Notes: generated from the sequence alone by a model not told the origin. A DNA stretch of 64,000 nt from Planctomycetota bacterium (GCA_013152475.1 JAADGH010000247.1:24025-88024); one strand, 5' to 3'. Positions 34,429-43,700 are shown, numbered from the stretch's first letter. Numbers and translations: made by a program.

Positions 34429-35276
34429 AACACGATCCCTGCGTATCCCACGAAGCTGGCATTCGGGTGGACGTCGTAGCTCGTCATGTAGACGAGAAGC
34501 TCCGCCTCGGTGGCGCCCATCTTCTTGCCCGCCGCAATGGCCGCCGCCGCCGCCCCCGGACAGCAGGCATTGTCGTGTTGCAGTCCCTCCTGCACGATGG
34601 GGGCCGCATCGAGACGTGTCATCATGTCCACGATGCGCTTGTCGTTTACCTCTTTTACCCATTCCACCGACTCCGCGCCCATGCCGTGTGTCACAAACAT
34701 GTAGTTCGGGCCGTAGTGGGTCAGGTCGGTGGACCCGATGAAGCGCACGGCGGCGCCGGAGTCTTGAGCGATGTCGGCGGCCCGCTCCCCGATCTGCGTG
34801 GCCGTCTTCGTTGGGGCCGGGCTCACCGGGACCAGCTTGGCATCGGGGAAAAAGTATTTCATGAAGGGAAGCTGCAGCTCGATGGTGTTGTCGGGCGGGG
34901 CCGACGCGGGGTCTTGCACGGAAAAATCGAACCCCTCCACGAGCTTCCTGGCAAAGTCGCCGTCGATCTCGATGTTGCCGAGCGGCGTCTCCCACTCGCC
35001 ATCCGTCATGATCATGTTGGGGTAGGCCGGGGCCAGGTGCGTGCCGAAGATCACCACAACGTCGGGGTCCGTTTCGGTTTTCAGGCACTTGAAGACATTG
35101 CACGCAATGGCGCCGCTGAACGACCAGCCCGCATGGGGGACCACGCCGCCCACTCGCTTGACTCCCCCCGCCGACACGTCCTTCGCGTCGGCGATATATT
35201 TCTCGATGGTCGCCCGGCATGACTGCGCATTGCCGTCATACCAGCTCCCTGCAAAATTCGCTTGTCGCACGGCCAT
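34425..35276 (-). CDS. amrB: MEMO1 family protein (AmmeMemoRadiSam system protein B)
   Basis: Protein of 283 aa of the MEMO1 family, homologous to extradiol dioxygenases, beginning with the typical RQANFAGSWYDG. Conserved His, Asp and Cys positions of the family are visible (VPHAGWSFSG, FGTHLAP, STDLTHYG, DNACCPG). In many microbes it is encoded with AMMECR1 (A) and a radical SAM protein (R); neither partner in its usual form is adjacent here, though a B12-type radical SAM gene is two genes upstream. Molecular function is unresolved in bacteria. ATG start 24 bp after the HEAT protein. Confidence 0.92.
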   Translation of the reverse strand: MAVRQANFAGSWYDGNAQSCRATIEKYIADAKDVSAGGVKRVGGVVPHAGWSFSGAIACNVFKCLKTETDPDVVVIFGTHLAPAYPNMIMTDGEWETPLGNIEIDGDFARKLVEGFDFSVQDPASAPPDNTIELQLPFMKYFFPDAKLVPVSPAPTKTATQIGERAADIAQDSGAAVRFIGSTDLTHYGPNYMFVTHGMGAESVEWVKEVNDKRIVDMMTRLDAAPIVQEGLQHDNACCPGAAAAAIAAGKKMGATEAELLVYMTSYDVHPNASFVGYAGIVF

Positions 35277-35300
35277 CTTCTCTGTCCTCCCTTTTCGGTC

Positions 35301-36035
35301 TCACGTCCTCTTGATCGGGTTCTTCAGGGCCGCCCCCGCCAGCCGGCGGAGTCCCGGGTCAAAATCCTTCAGGCAGTTCCGGAGGAACTTCTGGTCCGCC
35401 GTGTCGGGTATCTGGCCCATGGCCCAGGCAACCTGCTGTCGAGCGTGGACATCGCTGCTGACTTGAAAGCATCTCTTGAGTTCGACAGTCACGTACTCCG
35501 GCCGGAAATAGCGCAGGTTCTCGACGGCCTCCTTGGCTCCCTCTTTGTCGGCGGTGCAAAGCCGTCGCACGTTCTCCTCCAGAACCCCCTTTGCATAGGG
35601 GACCTGCGGGTCTTCCACGTCTGTACTCACCGGCTCCGCCTGGTGCAGTTCGTCGAGCAGCGGCGTGTCGGCGTCCGGCTCCTCGTCCGCCTCGTCCGTT
35701 GCCAGCTTGACGAGGCCGTTCTCCGTCAGCGAGAGCGTGGGGCGACGCCCGGGGCTCTGTGCGAGATAGCCCATTTCCAACAGCTCGTCAATCTTCTCCA
35801 GGAGGATATCCTTCCCCCTGCGGGCCGCCCCATAGGACTGCAGACGATTGAGGCGGGCTTTCTTGATCCACGCCGCCCGCGAGCCGTTTAAAATCTGCAC
35901 CAGTTTGGCTCTTCCTACCGGCCAGGGAAGTTGGCTCACACATCGGAGAATGATCTTCGTCGGGTCACGCTGTGTTGCCGGCATGTCCCTGGAGGTATGG
36001 GATGTATGAGTTGGCGACATACTTCTTGGCTCCAT
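35301..36035 (-). CDS. HTH plus HEAT-repeat protein, function unknown
   Basis: Protein of up to 244 aa. The N-terminal third (IILRCVSQLPWPVGRAKLVQIL, ILLEKIDELLEMGYLA) resembles an RQC-type winged helix as found at the end of RecQ helicases. The C-terminal half has HEAT-like helices (AKEAVENLRYF, ARQQVAWAMGQIP, DPGLRRLAGAAL). No helicase domain is present. The start is uncertain: ATG 36035, 36020 and 35984 all have weak ribosome sites, and the first ~20 residues look unstructured. The promoter at 36063-36091 is compatible with any of them. Confidence 0.7.
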   Translation of the reverse strand: MEPRSMSPTHTSHTSRDMPATQRDPTKIILRCVSQLPWPVGRAKLVQILNGSRAAWIKKARLNRLQSYGAARRGKDILLEKIDELLEMGYLAQSPGRRPTLSLTENGLVKLATDEADEEPDADTPLLDELHQAEPVSTDVEDPQVPYAKGVLEENVRRLCTADKEGAKEAVENLRYFRPEYVTVELKRCFQVSSDVHARQQVAWAMGQIPDTADQKFLRNCLKDFDPGLRRLAGAALKNPIKRT

Positions 36036-36062
36036 GTTCTTGCTGCTTGCCTTGCCGGGCAG

Positions 36063-36091
36063 ATTATCGGAGCTGCGGCGCGATGTGTCAA
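36063..36091 (-). promoter_or_regulatory. sigma-70 promoter for the HEAT protein and MEMO1 genes
   Basis: Minus-strand TTGACA (36086-36091), 17-bp spacer, GATAAT (36063-36068), one mismatch in all twelve positions. Transcription should begin near 36056. Confidence 0.7.
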
Positions 36092-36120
36092 GAGAGAATC
36101 TTCCGAGAATCGCATGGGGT

Positions 36121-37548
36121 TCAGAACCACCGCGTCGCCGCGCCGCAGAACATGTCCCGGAACAGGTTCCCGTCGAGGGCGCTCTTCACCATCCGCTTCG
36201 CGATAAACACAGGGCGGAAGTAGAAGTGGCGGTGCGCGCGCTTGTAGGAGCGTATGATTGCCCCCCAGTCCGCGTTCGGATGGTCGTACACATTCTCGTA
36301 GACGTTGTGTTGGCTGTACAGCCTCCAGTCCCTCGACTTGATTGCCTTGCTCGCCTCCAGCTCCCGATAGAGCGGACTGCCCGGGAAGGGGACCGTGATG
36401 CTGAACTTGGCCAGGTCCAGGCCGGAATCGACGGCGAAGCGAACCGTGTCCTGCATTGTCGCCTCGGTGTCGCCGGGCAGGCCGAGCATGAAGTAGCCGA
36501 GGGTTTCGATGCCGTGCCGGTGGGCGAGGCCCGTCGCCCGCCTTACCTGGTCCAGCGTGATCCGCTTCCGGATACGCTTCATCACCTCCGCGTTTCCCGT
36601 TTCTACGCCGAAGCCCAACTGGTGGCACCCCGACCGCTTCAGCAGGGCCATCAGTTCATTGTCCAGGCGGTCCACCCGCACGCCAAAGGCCGACCACGGG
36701 AACCGAAGGCCGCGCCGGATGATCTCGCGGCAGATCTCTTTCGCCCGTTCCATGTCCATCGTGAAGCACTCGTCCACGACGTGAATCTCGCGGAAGCCGA
36801 CGCGAAGCATGTGCTCGATTTCAGCGATGGTCCGGCCCACGCTCTTTGCGCGGAATGTCCGCCCGAATGTCGTCTTGTCGCAATAGGTGCACCCGAAAGG
36901 GCAGCCCCGGCTCGTTTCGATGAGGCCCCCGGGGCTGCGTATCTCCAAGAGATGAGTTGCGTGGTATCGACGAATGTCATAGAGGCGCCACGCCGGCATG
37001 CCCAGAGAGTCCAGGTCCTGAATCAGCGGCCGAGGGGATGTGTGAATCACCTCGCCGTCGTCCCGGAGGCAGACCCCGGGCGTGTCCAACGGGTCCTTCG
37101 AGTCGAGCACATCCCTCAGCGTGAAATCCCCCTCGCCGATGACGGCCATGTCGAGACCGGCCTCCTCTACCGCCGCTTCCGGGAAGAGCGTGATGTGAAC
37201 CCCTCCCGCCACAAGCGAGACATCCGGCCGCCACTCGCGCACGAGTTTTGCGATGCGGAGCAGGTTTGCATACAGTGGTGTCACGGCCGTCAACCCGACG
37301 ATATGCGGTTCGAGGCGATCCAGGCGGCGCTTTAGCGTCTTCAGCGGGGAGGGATACACGTCCAGGTCCACCACCTCCACTTGGTGCCCCGCCTCGATGA
37401 GCGGCGCGGCGACGGTGGCGAAGGTGACGGTCGGGTTCTGCATGGTCCCGGCCCGGCGATCGATCTTCTCGTATATCTGGGCGGTGTACGGCGGCATGAC
37501 GAGAAGAATGCGCTTGCGGCCGCCGGAAAGGAGGTGCTTGATCGCCAT
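36121..37548 (-). CDS. B12-binding-domain radical SAM protein
   Basis: Protein of 475 aa. The N-terminal ~140 residues are the cobalamin-binding-like domain (ILLVMPPYT, GHQVEVVDLD, VSLVAGGVH). The radical SAM cysteines are Cys216, Cys220 and Cys223 in CPFGCTYC, followed by GFREIHVVDECFTMD and the rest of the barrel. The C-terminal basic region resembles Elp3/MiaB-like B12 radical SAM proteins of lipid or tetrapyrrole modification. Substrate unknown. It follows the zinc metallopeptidase by 21 bp and probably shares its promoter. Confidence 0.88.
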   Translation of the reverse strand: MAIKHLLSGGRKRILLVMPPYTAQIYEKIDRRAGTMQNPTVTFATVAAPLIEAGHQVEVVDLDVYPSPLKTLKRRLDRLEPHIVGLTAVTPLYANLLRIAKLVREWRPDVSLVAGGVHITLFPEAAVEEAGLDMAVIGEGDFTLRDVLDSKDPLDTPGVCLRDDGEVIHTSPRPLIQDLDSLGMPAWRLYDIRRYHATHLLEIRSPGGLIETSRGCPFGCTYCDKTTFGRTFRAKSVGRTIAEIEHMLRVGFREIHVVDECFTMDMERAKEICREIIRRGLRFPWSAFGVRVDRLDNELMALLKRSGCHQLGFGVETGNAEVMKRIRKRITLDQVRRATGLAHRHGIETLGYFMLGLPGDTEATMQDTVRFAVDSGLDLAKFSITVPFPGSPLYRELEASKAIKSRDWRLYSQHNVYENVYDHPNADWGAIIRSYKRAHRHFYFRPVFIAKRMVKSALDGNLFRDMFCGAATRWF

Positions 37549-37569
37549 GTTGGAGGGCGTTCCGTCTTC

Positions 37570-38244
37570 CTAATCGTCGCCGGTGAGCAGCAGCAACTGC
37601 ACCAACTGGAGGACCGCCATGACGAGACCGGCCACGTACGTCAGGGCCGCGGCCCGGAGGACCGCCTTCGTGGGTCCGATCTCTTCCTGGTAGATCGCCC
37701 CGCTCTCCGTCAGCATGGCGACGGCGCGCTTGCTGGCATTCAGCTCGACGGGCAGCGTCACCAATTGGAAGAAGACCACGAAGGTAAAGACAATCACGCC
37801 CGCCATGGCCAGCCCCGGCAGGTGGAAGAATAGCCCGATAAAGAAGAGGAAGATCCATGCCTGACTCCCGAAACTCGCCACAGGCGCGAAGCCGTTCCGA
37901 ATCACCAGCGGCAGGTAGTCGTTCGCGTGCTGGAGGGCGTGCCCCGCCTCGTGGGCGGCTATGCCGACCGCAGCGATCGACCGGCCGTGGTAGACGTCCG
38001 ACGAAAGCCTTAGCACCTTCGACCTCGGGTCGTAGTGGTCCGAAAGCTGTCCGCCGATCTGTTCGATGGCCACGTCATCGGCCCCGCCGCTGCGCAGGAG
38101 CATGGCAGCGGCCTCCGCGCCGGACAGGCCGCGTTCGGACGGCACGTTTCGATATTTTTTGTACGCCCCCATGATCTTGGCCTGGGCATAGATTCCAAAC
38201 AGGATGCCTGGAATCAGGATGATAAATGTTGGATGGAAGAACAT
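37570..38244 (-). CDS. membrane zinc metallopeptidase (YugP-like)
   Basis: Integral membrane protease of 224 aa. One helix lies at the N-terminus (FIILIPGILFGIYA), and two or three in the second half (WIFLFFIGLFFHLPGLAMAGVIVFTFVVFF and the C-terminal VAGLVMAVLQLVQLLLL). The zinc motif HEAGH has ligands His98 and His102 with catalytic Glu99. ELNASKRA further on likely supplies the third ligand. This is the widespread YugP family, whose substrates are not established. It is first in its leftward unit, with a promoter at 38296-38324. Confidence 0.92.
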   Translation of the reverse strand: MFFHPTFIILIPGILFGIYAQAKIMGAYKKYRNVPSERGLSGAEAAAMLLRSGGADDVAIEQIGGQLSDHYDPRSKVLRLSSDVYHGRSIAAVGIAAHEAGHALQHANDYLPLVIRNGFAPVASFGSQAWIFLFFIGLFFHLPGLAMAGVIVFTFVVFFQLVTLPVELNASKRAVAMLTESGAIYQEEIGPTKAVLRAAALTYVAGLVMAVLQLVQLLLLTGDD

Positions 38245-38295
38245 CGTCGGCCTCCTTCCTGGCTTACCTTGTCAAAATGGCACCCACTGACTGCC

Positions 38296-38324
38296 ATAAT
38301 AGCACAGATTCACCCCGTAAGCAA
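38296..38324 (-). promoter_or_regulatory. sigma-70 promoter for the zinc metallopeptidase unit
   Basis: Minus-strand TTGCTT (38319-38324), 17-bp spacer, TATTAT (38296-38301). Confidence 0.55.
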
Positions 38325-38381
38325 CCGTTTCGAGCTGCCCACCGGAGAGTTGTGCAAATCGAGTGCCGTTCGCTTTTGCAT

Positions 38382-38410
38382 TTGACCCGGGCCGGAGCGG
38401 ATGGTATATT
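38382..38410 (+). promoter_or_regulatory. sigma-70 promoter for the zinc-ribbon/lyase/PHP unit
   Basis: TTGACC (38382-38387), 17-bp spacer, TATATT (38405-38410), about 46 bp before the zinc-ribbon start at 38457. Confidence 0.7.
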
Positions 38411-38456
38411 CCTCCCAACTCGGGAATCGCGAAGAGACAAGCAACCTCGTTCTGTC

Positions 38457-38687
38457 ATGGAAAAGCGAAGACTCACGTTCGATTTCGTCTGTCCGGTGTG
38501 CGGGGAAGAGTCCAGGGTCTCTCTCGACAAAGAGGTCTTCTCGACGTTTATCGTGGAATGCCCCGCCTGTGGGAAGAGAATCAAACTGAGCAGCATCAAG
38601 GGCTTCAAACAGATCCGATTCCGCAAACCCAGCAAGGGTCAACTCCGCCGAGATTTCCGTGATGCGGAGAACCCGTCAGAGAATTGA
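38457..38687 (+). CDS. small zinc-ribbon protein
   Basis: Protein of 76 aa. Two CxxC pairs, VCPVCG (Cys12, Cys15) and ECPACG (Cys35, Cys38), make a zinc ribbon. The C-terminal third is basic (KQIRFRKPSKGQLRRD), suggesting nucleic-acid or ribosome contact. Start ATG 38457 is the first Met downstream of a good promoter; upstream in-frame sequence is intergenic. It is followed after 12 bp by the lyase-like gene. Function unknown. Confidence 0.75.
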   Translation: MEKRRLTFDFVCPVCGEESRVSLDKEVFSTFIVECPACGKRIKLSSIKGFKQIRFRKPSKGQLRRDFRDAENPSEN

Positions 38688-38699
38688 GTGGAGTGCATC

Positions 38700-41069
38700 A
38701 TGCAGACCCTCGACATCACTATCGAAGAAACGGCCGGCGTCGCCCGCCGCGCCTGGCCCGTAATGCACGGCGTGCCTTTTCCTGAAGGAGGGCTTGAGAG
38801 CGGGGAGAACGTCCGGCTGGTCGCAGATGACGATGAGGAAGTCCCCTGTGTGGCCAAGGTAACCTGCCGGCATCCTGACGGCAGTGTGCAGTGGCTCTTG
38901 CTCGAGTATCAGGCCGATCTCGCCCCCCAGGAGACGAAGACCTATCGTCTCGATTACGGCGATGATGTCTCGCGAGAGGACCCGGAGGAGGGGATCAAAA
39001 TCTCCGAAGAGGAAGGCGATCTAACCGTCAGCACCGGCGCCGCGGAGTTTATCCTCAGCCAGGACGGGCCGCTGCCCTTTGTGCAGGTGACCATCAACGA
39101 CAAGGACGTCCTCGCCGAGGAGAGCCATGCCGGGTGCTACCTCCAGACCGAGAACGGCGCCACCTATCAGGCAGCGGTGAACAAGGAACGAGGCTTCGTT
39201 GTTGAGGAACACAACCCCCTACGCGCGGTGCTCAAGTGCAGCGGGAAGCACAGCGCCGAAGCCGACGGAAAGGTGATCGACTTCGAGCTGCGCTACATCT
39301 TCTTCGCCGGCAAGTCCCATGCCGAGGTCTACTACTCGGTGATCAACAAGGAACCGGCGCCGCAGGTGGTTATCGCCCAGTTGTCCATGTCCTTCATGCT
39401 CAACCTTGGCGAGGAGGACCGGATGGGGTTGGTCGGCGCGGACATCATTTACCCCGGGCGAGGCAGCGTATCGGTTCGCCTGGACAAACGTTTTGCCCTT
39501 CGGCAGGAGATGCCGCCGCTGACACCGGGGGCGTTGGGGGGGACGGTCTTCCGGACATATGACGACCAGGGCAAGCCAACCCATGTCCCCGGGTTCCGCA
39601 GCGCGCTGCGCGGGTGGATCGATTGCAGCGACGGGCGCGTCGGTTTGACGACGCACATCTACGACTTCCGCCAGCAGTTCCCCAAGCAGATTTACTCCGA
39701 CGGCAGGCTGCTCCGTCTGGATCTTTTTCCCCTGCCCCGGCCCGAAGATGCCGCCGGAGATCGGTTTCCGCAGTGGCTCCAGCACCGGGATCGGGACTTC
39801 CGCCGCATCGCCGGCAGACCCCTCGTGCTTCATCAGGGCATGGCCAAGACCCACCGCATCCTGTGCTACTTCCATGAGGGATCGGGGGAGGATGCGAAGG
39901 CCGTGGAGGTGGCGAAGGCCTTTGACACCCCACTCCTGCCGGTTATCAACTCGAACTGGTACGCCCGTTCCGGCGCCTTCGGCGATATCATGTCGTTCAA
40001 ACCGGAGAAATATCCTTTCATGGAGCAGACACTTCGGGACATGTTCTTCGGCTTTAAACGCGCCTTCGGCATCCTCGACTATGGCGACTGCGAGTCGTAC
40101 CTCAGCGAGGGCGGACAGTGGAACAACGGAGAGTACGACATGACCCGCGCCGCGCTGCTCCAGTTTGCCCGCACGGGCGAGCGGCAGTACTTCACGTGGG
40201 CCTATGCGTCAGCCATCCACCTGCTCGACGTGGACCACATTCACTATCACGAAGATCCCATGAAGCTCGGCGGGGTCTTCGCCCATTCCTATCCCGATCA
40301 CGCGGGGCCGGCGGTTTCGGTCTCCCACATGTGGACCGAGGGATTGTTCGATTTCTATTTTCTCACCGGCCACCGCTCCGCGTTCAAGACGGCCCTCGCC
40401 ATCACCGACAACATCATGCGTCGCGTGGAGCGCGACAAGAGCCGCGGCGTGGGTGGCTCGGTGCGGAACTTCGGCTGGCCGCTCGTGGCGCTGACCTCGG
40501 CCTACAAAGCTACCGGGCAGGAAAGGTTCCTCGATGCCTGCAAGAAGCTCGTCGAGGATCTATCCCACTGGCAGGGGGAGGATGGGGAGTGGAAGGAGCC
40601 CCTCGGGGAACCCGACGGCATCCACGACCGCCGCGGCACGCCCTTCATGACCGGCATCGGCCTCGCGGGACTGAAGCGATACATCCTGCTCACAAATGAC
40701 GAAAACGCGAAAGACGTCTTCGTCAAAGCAGCCCGCTGGCTCATCGAGAGGGGCACGCTGCCCCAGGGCATCTTCTACTACCGCCGTCAGGAGCACCACG
40801 AGTGGAGCCATACCATCCCGCTCACGGGCTGCCTCATCGGGGAGGGGCTGGCCTTCGCCTACGACCTGACCCATGACCGGAAGTTTCTCGAGGTCGGACT
40901 GCGGAACCTGAGGTATGACATGATGTACGCCCGCCAGTCGTCTATCCATAGCACCAACTCCCCTTACGGCGAACCGAAGGTCGACGGCAAGTTCTATGCC
41001 CAGGCGCTTCGCGGCGTGTTCAATCTCATGCGGGCGGCCGATGAGGCCGGCATTTTGGAAGACATCTGA
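38700..41069 (+). CDS. exo-rhamnogalacturonan lyase-like protein (PcRGLX/YetA type)
   Basis: Protein of 789 aa from ATG 38700; GTG 38688 is an alternative. The N-terminal beta-sandwich begins with the family pattern PVMHGVPFPEGGL and a DGSVQWLLLEYQAD segment. A central (alpha/alpha) barrel (~370-700) contains LDYGDCESYLSEGGQWNNGEYD and HEDPMKLGGVFAHSYPDHAG, rich in possible catalytic acidic and His residues. No signal peptide, so it would act inside the cell or through another route. Family members attack rhamnogalacturonan-type pectin chains; activity here is inferred from similarity of layout. Confidence 0.75.
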   Translation: MQTLDITIEETAGVARRAWPVMHGVPFPEGGLESGENVRLVADDDEEVPCVAKVTCRHPDGSVQWLLLEYQADLAPQETKTYRLDYGDDVSREDPEEGIKISEEEGDLTVSTGAAEFILSQDGPLPFVQVTINDKDVLAEESHAGCYLQTENGATYQAAVNKERGFVVEEHNPLRAVLKCSGKHSAEADGKVIDFELRYIFFAGKSHAEVYYSVINKEPAPQVVIAQLSMSFMLNLGEEDRMGLVGADIIYPGRGSVSVRLDKRFALRQEMPPLTPGALGGTVFRTYDDQGKPTHVPGFRSALRGWIDCSDGRVGLTTHIYDFRQQFPKQIYSDGRLLRLDLFPLPRPEDAAGDRFPQWLQHRDRDFRRIAGRPLVLHQGMAKTHRILCYFHEGSGEDAKAVEVAKAFDTPLLPVINSNWYARSGAFGDIMSFKPEKYPFMEQTLRDMFFGFKRAFGILDYGDCESYLSEGGQWNNGEYDMTRAALLQFARTGERQYFTWAYASAIHLLDVDHIHYHEDPMKLGGVFAHSYPDHAGPAVSVSHMWTEGLFDFYFLTGHRSAFKTALAITDNIMRRVERDKSRGVGGSVRNFGWPLVALTSAYKATGQERFLDACKKLVEDLSHWQGEDGEWKEPLGEPDGIHDRRGTPFMTGIGLAGLKRYILLTNDENAKDVFVKAARWLIERGTLPQGIFYYRRQEHHEWSHTIPLTGCLIGEGLAFAYDLTHDRKFLEVGLRNLRYDMMYARQSSIHSTNSPYGEPKVDGKFYAQALRGVFNLMRAADEAGILEDI

Positions 41070-41098
41070 GGTACAGTACGCACGAAAGGACGTGACCG

Positions 41099-43024
41099 TT
41101 GTACGGCACAGCCATGATCCATCCCGCCGACGCCGTGCGGGTGGCCCGATGTTACCAGTGGACCATTGTTTACACCGTGGGCGAGGCCGGCCTGGCCCGG
41201 AAGGGCCGCCTCGTTCTGACCATACCCATGGGAGGCTTCTCGTCTCCCAAACTTTTTCCGCCCGATGAGCCGCCAGTGAGGCCCGACAATTCCCTCACCG
41301 GCTATGTCACGGCCGAGGTCTCCAGGAAGGGCGTTGAGGCGGTGTTATCTCTTGAGAACCCGCCGCATTCGCAAACCTACGGCCTGGGCGTCCCGGGCGG
41401 CGGGGGATACATCTGGCCCGGTTTCACGCTCCTGTTGCGGGTGACGGGGGACCTGCAAAAGGACGACGTCATCACGATTACCTACGGCGACCGCGCCTCC
41501 GGCAGCGCAGGAGCAGTCTCAGGGACTTACGCCCACCGGGCCGAGTTCGGGATATTCATCGACCCGGATGGCTCCCTGTCCGGCTTATGTGCCGGCTACT
41601 ACAAGGTCGAAGGGCCGTTGGAGATCGAGGTGCTGAACGACCCGACGCGGAAGCTCATCGTCGTGGCGCCGTCGGTAATGGGTGAGGGCGAGGCCGTTGA
41701 TGTCCGCGTCGTTCCGCGCGATCAATTCGACAACCTCGATGCCTTCTACCATGTGGGCGTCAAACTCATGGGCCCGGATGGGGCGGAGCAGCCGTACAAG
41801 GACCTGACCCGGACGACCGGCGTCGTCACTTTCGGCAGCGCCGAGATCTCCGGGCGCACCGGCCCTGCATTCATACAGGCCGAGGACGAGCGGGGGCTGT
41901 CTGCGCGGAGCAACCCCATCATCGTCACGGCAAATCCCGCGGCCCCGCGGATCTTCTGGGGCGACGTGCACGTCCACACGGAGCTCTGCGACGGCCTCGG
42001 CACGCTGGCGGAGGCCTACGAGTACGCCCGCGATGCAGCGTGCATCGACTTCGCCGCCGTCGCCACCCACGACACGCTCTGCGACGCGCGTGACTGGGCA
42101 GAGATGCAGGAGGCCGCCGAGCGATTCCATGAGCCGGGCCGCTTCCTCCCGTTCCTCGCCTATGAATACGGCGAGCGAAAGGTCGGCGGCGACAAGACCG
42201 TCCTCTACAAGAACACGGATGAAGAGATATTCCGCACCATGGATGAGGGGAGCCGAACGCCGGACGGGTTGTGGCGGAAGCTCCGCGGCAAGGAGGCCAT
42301 CACCATGCCCCACTCCGGCGCGCACCGGACCATGGGGACCAACTGGGAGCATCACGACCCCGAGTTCCAACGGCTCGTCGAGATCTATTCCGAATGGGGC
42401 AACTCGGAGTACAACGGCAATCCCCGGCCCGTCACCTGGAACTGCCAAGTGGAGCGGCGCCCCGCGCGCCCGGGCGGCACGGTGCAGGAGGGCCTGGCCA
42501 CGGGCGCGCGCGTCGGCATCATGGCATCAAGCGACAACCACTCCGGGCAGCCGGGTCACTCGAACCTGATGGGGTCCTTCGCCCGCCGCCGCGCCTATCG
42601 CGGGGGGCTGGTGGCCGTGTATGCGGAGGAGTTGACACGCGATGCCGTATGGGACGGGCTTTGGAACCGGAGGTGCTACGGCACCACCGGCGCGCGGATC
42701 ATCCTTTACTTCATCCTGAACGGTTATCCCATGGGGAGCGACATTCCCCTCGGTTCACTGGAAGGGAGCACCCGGAAGATCGAGATCTCGGTTGCCGGTT
42801 CAGACGGCATCCAGCGGATCGACGTCATCCGGAACAACGAAGAGGTCTTCTCCCATACGGGTGATGGCGACGTTCACCGCGTCGAGTTCGAGGACAGCGA
42901 CCCCATCGAGCCGTTGTTCCTGACCGGGATTCACTCCCCCGGCCCGTTTCTGTTCTACTACGTCCGCGTCACCCAGGTCGATGGCGAGATGGCGTGGTCC
43001 AGCCCGATCTGGATCTCGAAATAG
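41099..43024 (+). CDS. DUF3604/CehA-McbA-type PHP-domain hydrolase
   Basis: Protein of 641 aa. The first ~280 residues are beta-rich domains. The PHP-like metal-dependent hydrolase domain starts at IFWGDVHVHTELCDG (~285-300) with the HxH pair, then VATHDTL, and IMASSDNHSGQPG provides later Asp and His ligands. The arrangement matches DUF3604 and CehA/McbA proteins, some of which hydrolyse carbamates or phosphates. TTG start at 41099 has GAAAGGA eight bases upstream; ATG 41114 is possible. It lies 29 bp after the lyase-like gene. Confidence 0.82.
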   Translation: MYGTAMIHPADAVRVARCYQWTIVYTVGEAGLARKGRLVLTIPMGGFSSPKLFPPDEPPVRPDNSLTGYVTAEVSRKGVEAVLSLENPPHSQTYGLGVPGGGGYIWPGFTLLLRVTGDLQKDDVITITYGDRASGSAGAVSGTYAHRAEFGIFIDPDGSLSGLCAGYYKVEGPLEIEVLNDPTRKLIVVAPSVMGEGEAVDVRVVPRDQFDNLDAFYHVGVKLMGPDGAEQPYKDLTRTTGVVTFGSAEISGRTGPAFIQAEDERGLSARSNPIIVTANPAAPRIFWGDVHVHTELCDGLGTLAEAYEYARDAACIDFAAVATHDTLCDARDWAEMQEAAERFHEPGRFLPFLAYEYGERKVGGDKTVLYKNTDEEIFRTMDEGSRTPDGLWRKLRGKEAITMPHSGAHRTMGTNWEHHDPEFQRLVEIYSEWGNSEYNGNPRPVTWNCQVERRPARPGGTVQEGLATGARVGIMASSDNHSGQPGHSNLMGSFARRRAYRGGLVAVYAEELTRDAVWDGLWNRRCYGTTGARIILYFILNGYPMGSDIPLGSLEGSTRKIEISVAGSDGIQRIDVIRNNEEVFSHTGDGDVHRVEFEDSDPIEPLFLTGIHSPGPFLFYYVRVTQVDGEMAWSSPIWISK

Positions 43025-43028
43025 GTGT

Positions 43029-43700
43029 CTATTTGCACCTGCCTCGTCCTTTTCCCCTTCCCTTCCTCTTGCCCTTGCCTCCTTGGCCCGAGCCCTCCTC
43101 CGTCCCCTGCCCTTTGCCCCGTCGGCGCCGCGCCCGGTTGCGGGTGCGCTCCTCGATCTTCTTCCCAAGCTCCTGCGTGTTGCCGCCCTGGCTCATCACC
43201 TCGGCGACGTCCGCGCCGATGGCCTCATCTTCCTCTGCGGCCTGGTCCGCTGCCTTCTTCCCCTTACCTGCCTTTTTCTCCGCTTTCCCGGCGTCCTTGT
43301 CGGCCTTTCGTTCCTGCAGGTAGGCGTGGATCGCCTTCGCCAGCTCGTGTCCCTTGAGCCCCTCGTCCAGTTTCTGCCGGACGAAGCGCCCCACGTCGCC
43401 GTATGGCGGGCCGCCGTACACATCGATGGTCTCGCCTCCCTTCATCCCCTCCTTCACCATACCCCCCAGCGCGCCGCCGAGGCCGCCCCGGCCCACGCGC
43501 TTGCTCCCGCCCCTCTCGCTGTCCTTCTTGTCGCCATGGCTATCAGAGCCTTCCCCCTGGTCCGACTTCCCGGCCTTCTTGCCCCGCCCCTTTCCCTTTC
43601 CGATCGCGGTCGGCGCGCCGAGGCCCAGGATTAGCGCGACTACGAACAGAAGGGAAAAGACCCTGTACGACTTCTGCTCAAGCAGTTCGACACGTTTCAT
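43029..43700 (-). CDS. exported K/R/G-rich low-complexity protein
   Basis: Protein of 223 aa. An N-terminal signal sequence (residues ~13-34, VFSLLFVVALILGLG) is followed by a Gly/Lys/Arg-rich stretch, a short ordered core (~95-130: VGRFVRQKLDEGLKGHELAKAIHAYLQE) and a second K/R/G-rich tail built of short KGK, GRGKG units. Strong AAGGAG ribosome site before ATG 43700, which lies 13 bp after the frameshifted gene's natural stop. Such a basic protein outside the membrane could bind anionic polymers, but this is speculation. Confidence 0.7.
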   Translation of the reverse strand: MKRVELLEQKSYRVFSLLFVVALILGLGAPTAIGKGKGRGKKAGKSDQGEGSDSHGDKKDSERGGSKRVGRGGLGGALGGMVKEGMKGGETIDVYGGPPYGDVGRFVRQKLDEGLKGHELAKAIHAYLQERKADKDAGKAEKKAGKGKKAADQAAEEDEAIGADVAEVMSQGGNTQELGKKIEERTRNRARRRRGKGQGTEEGSGQGGKGKRKGRGKGRGRCK

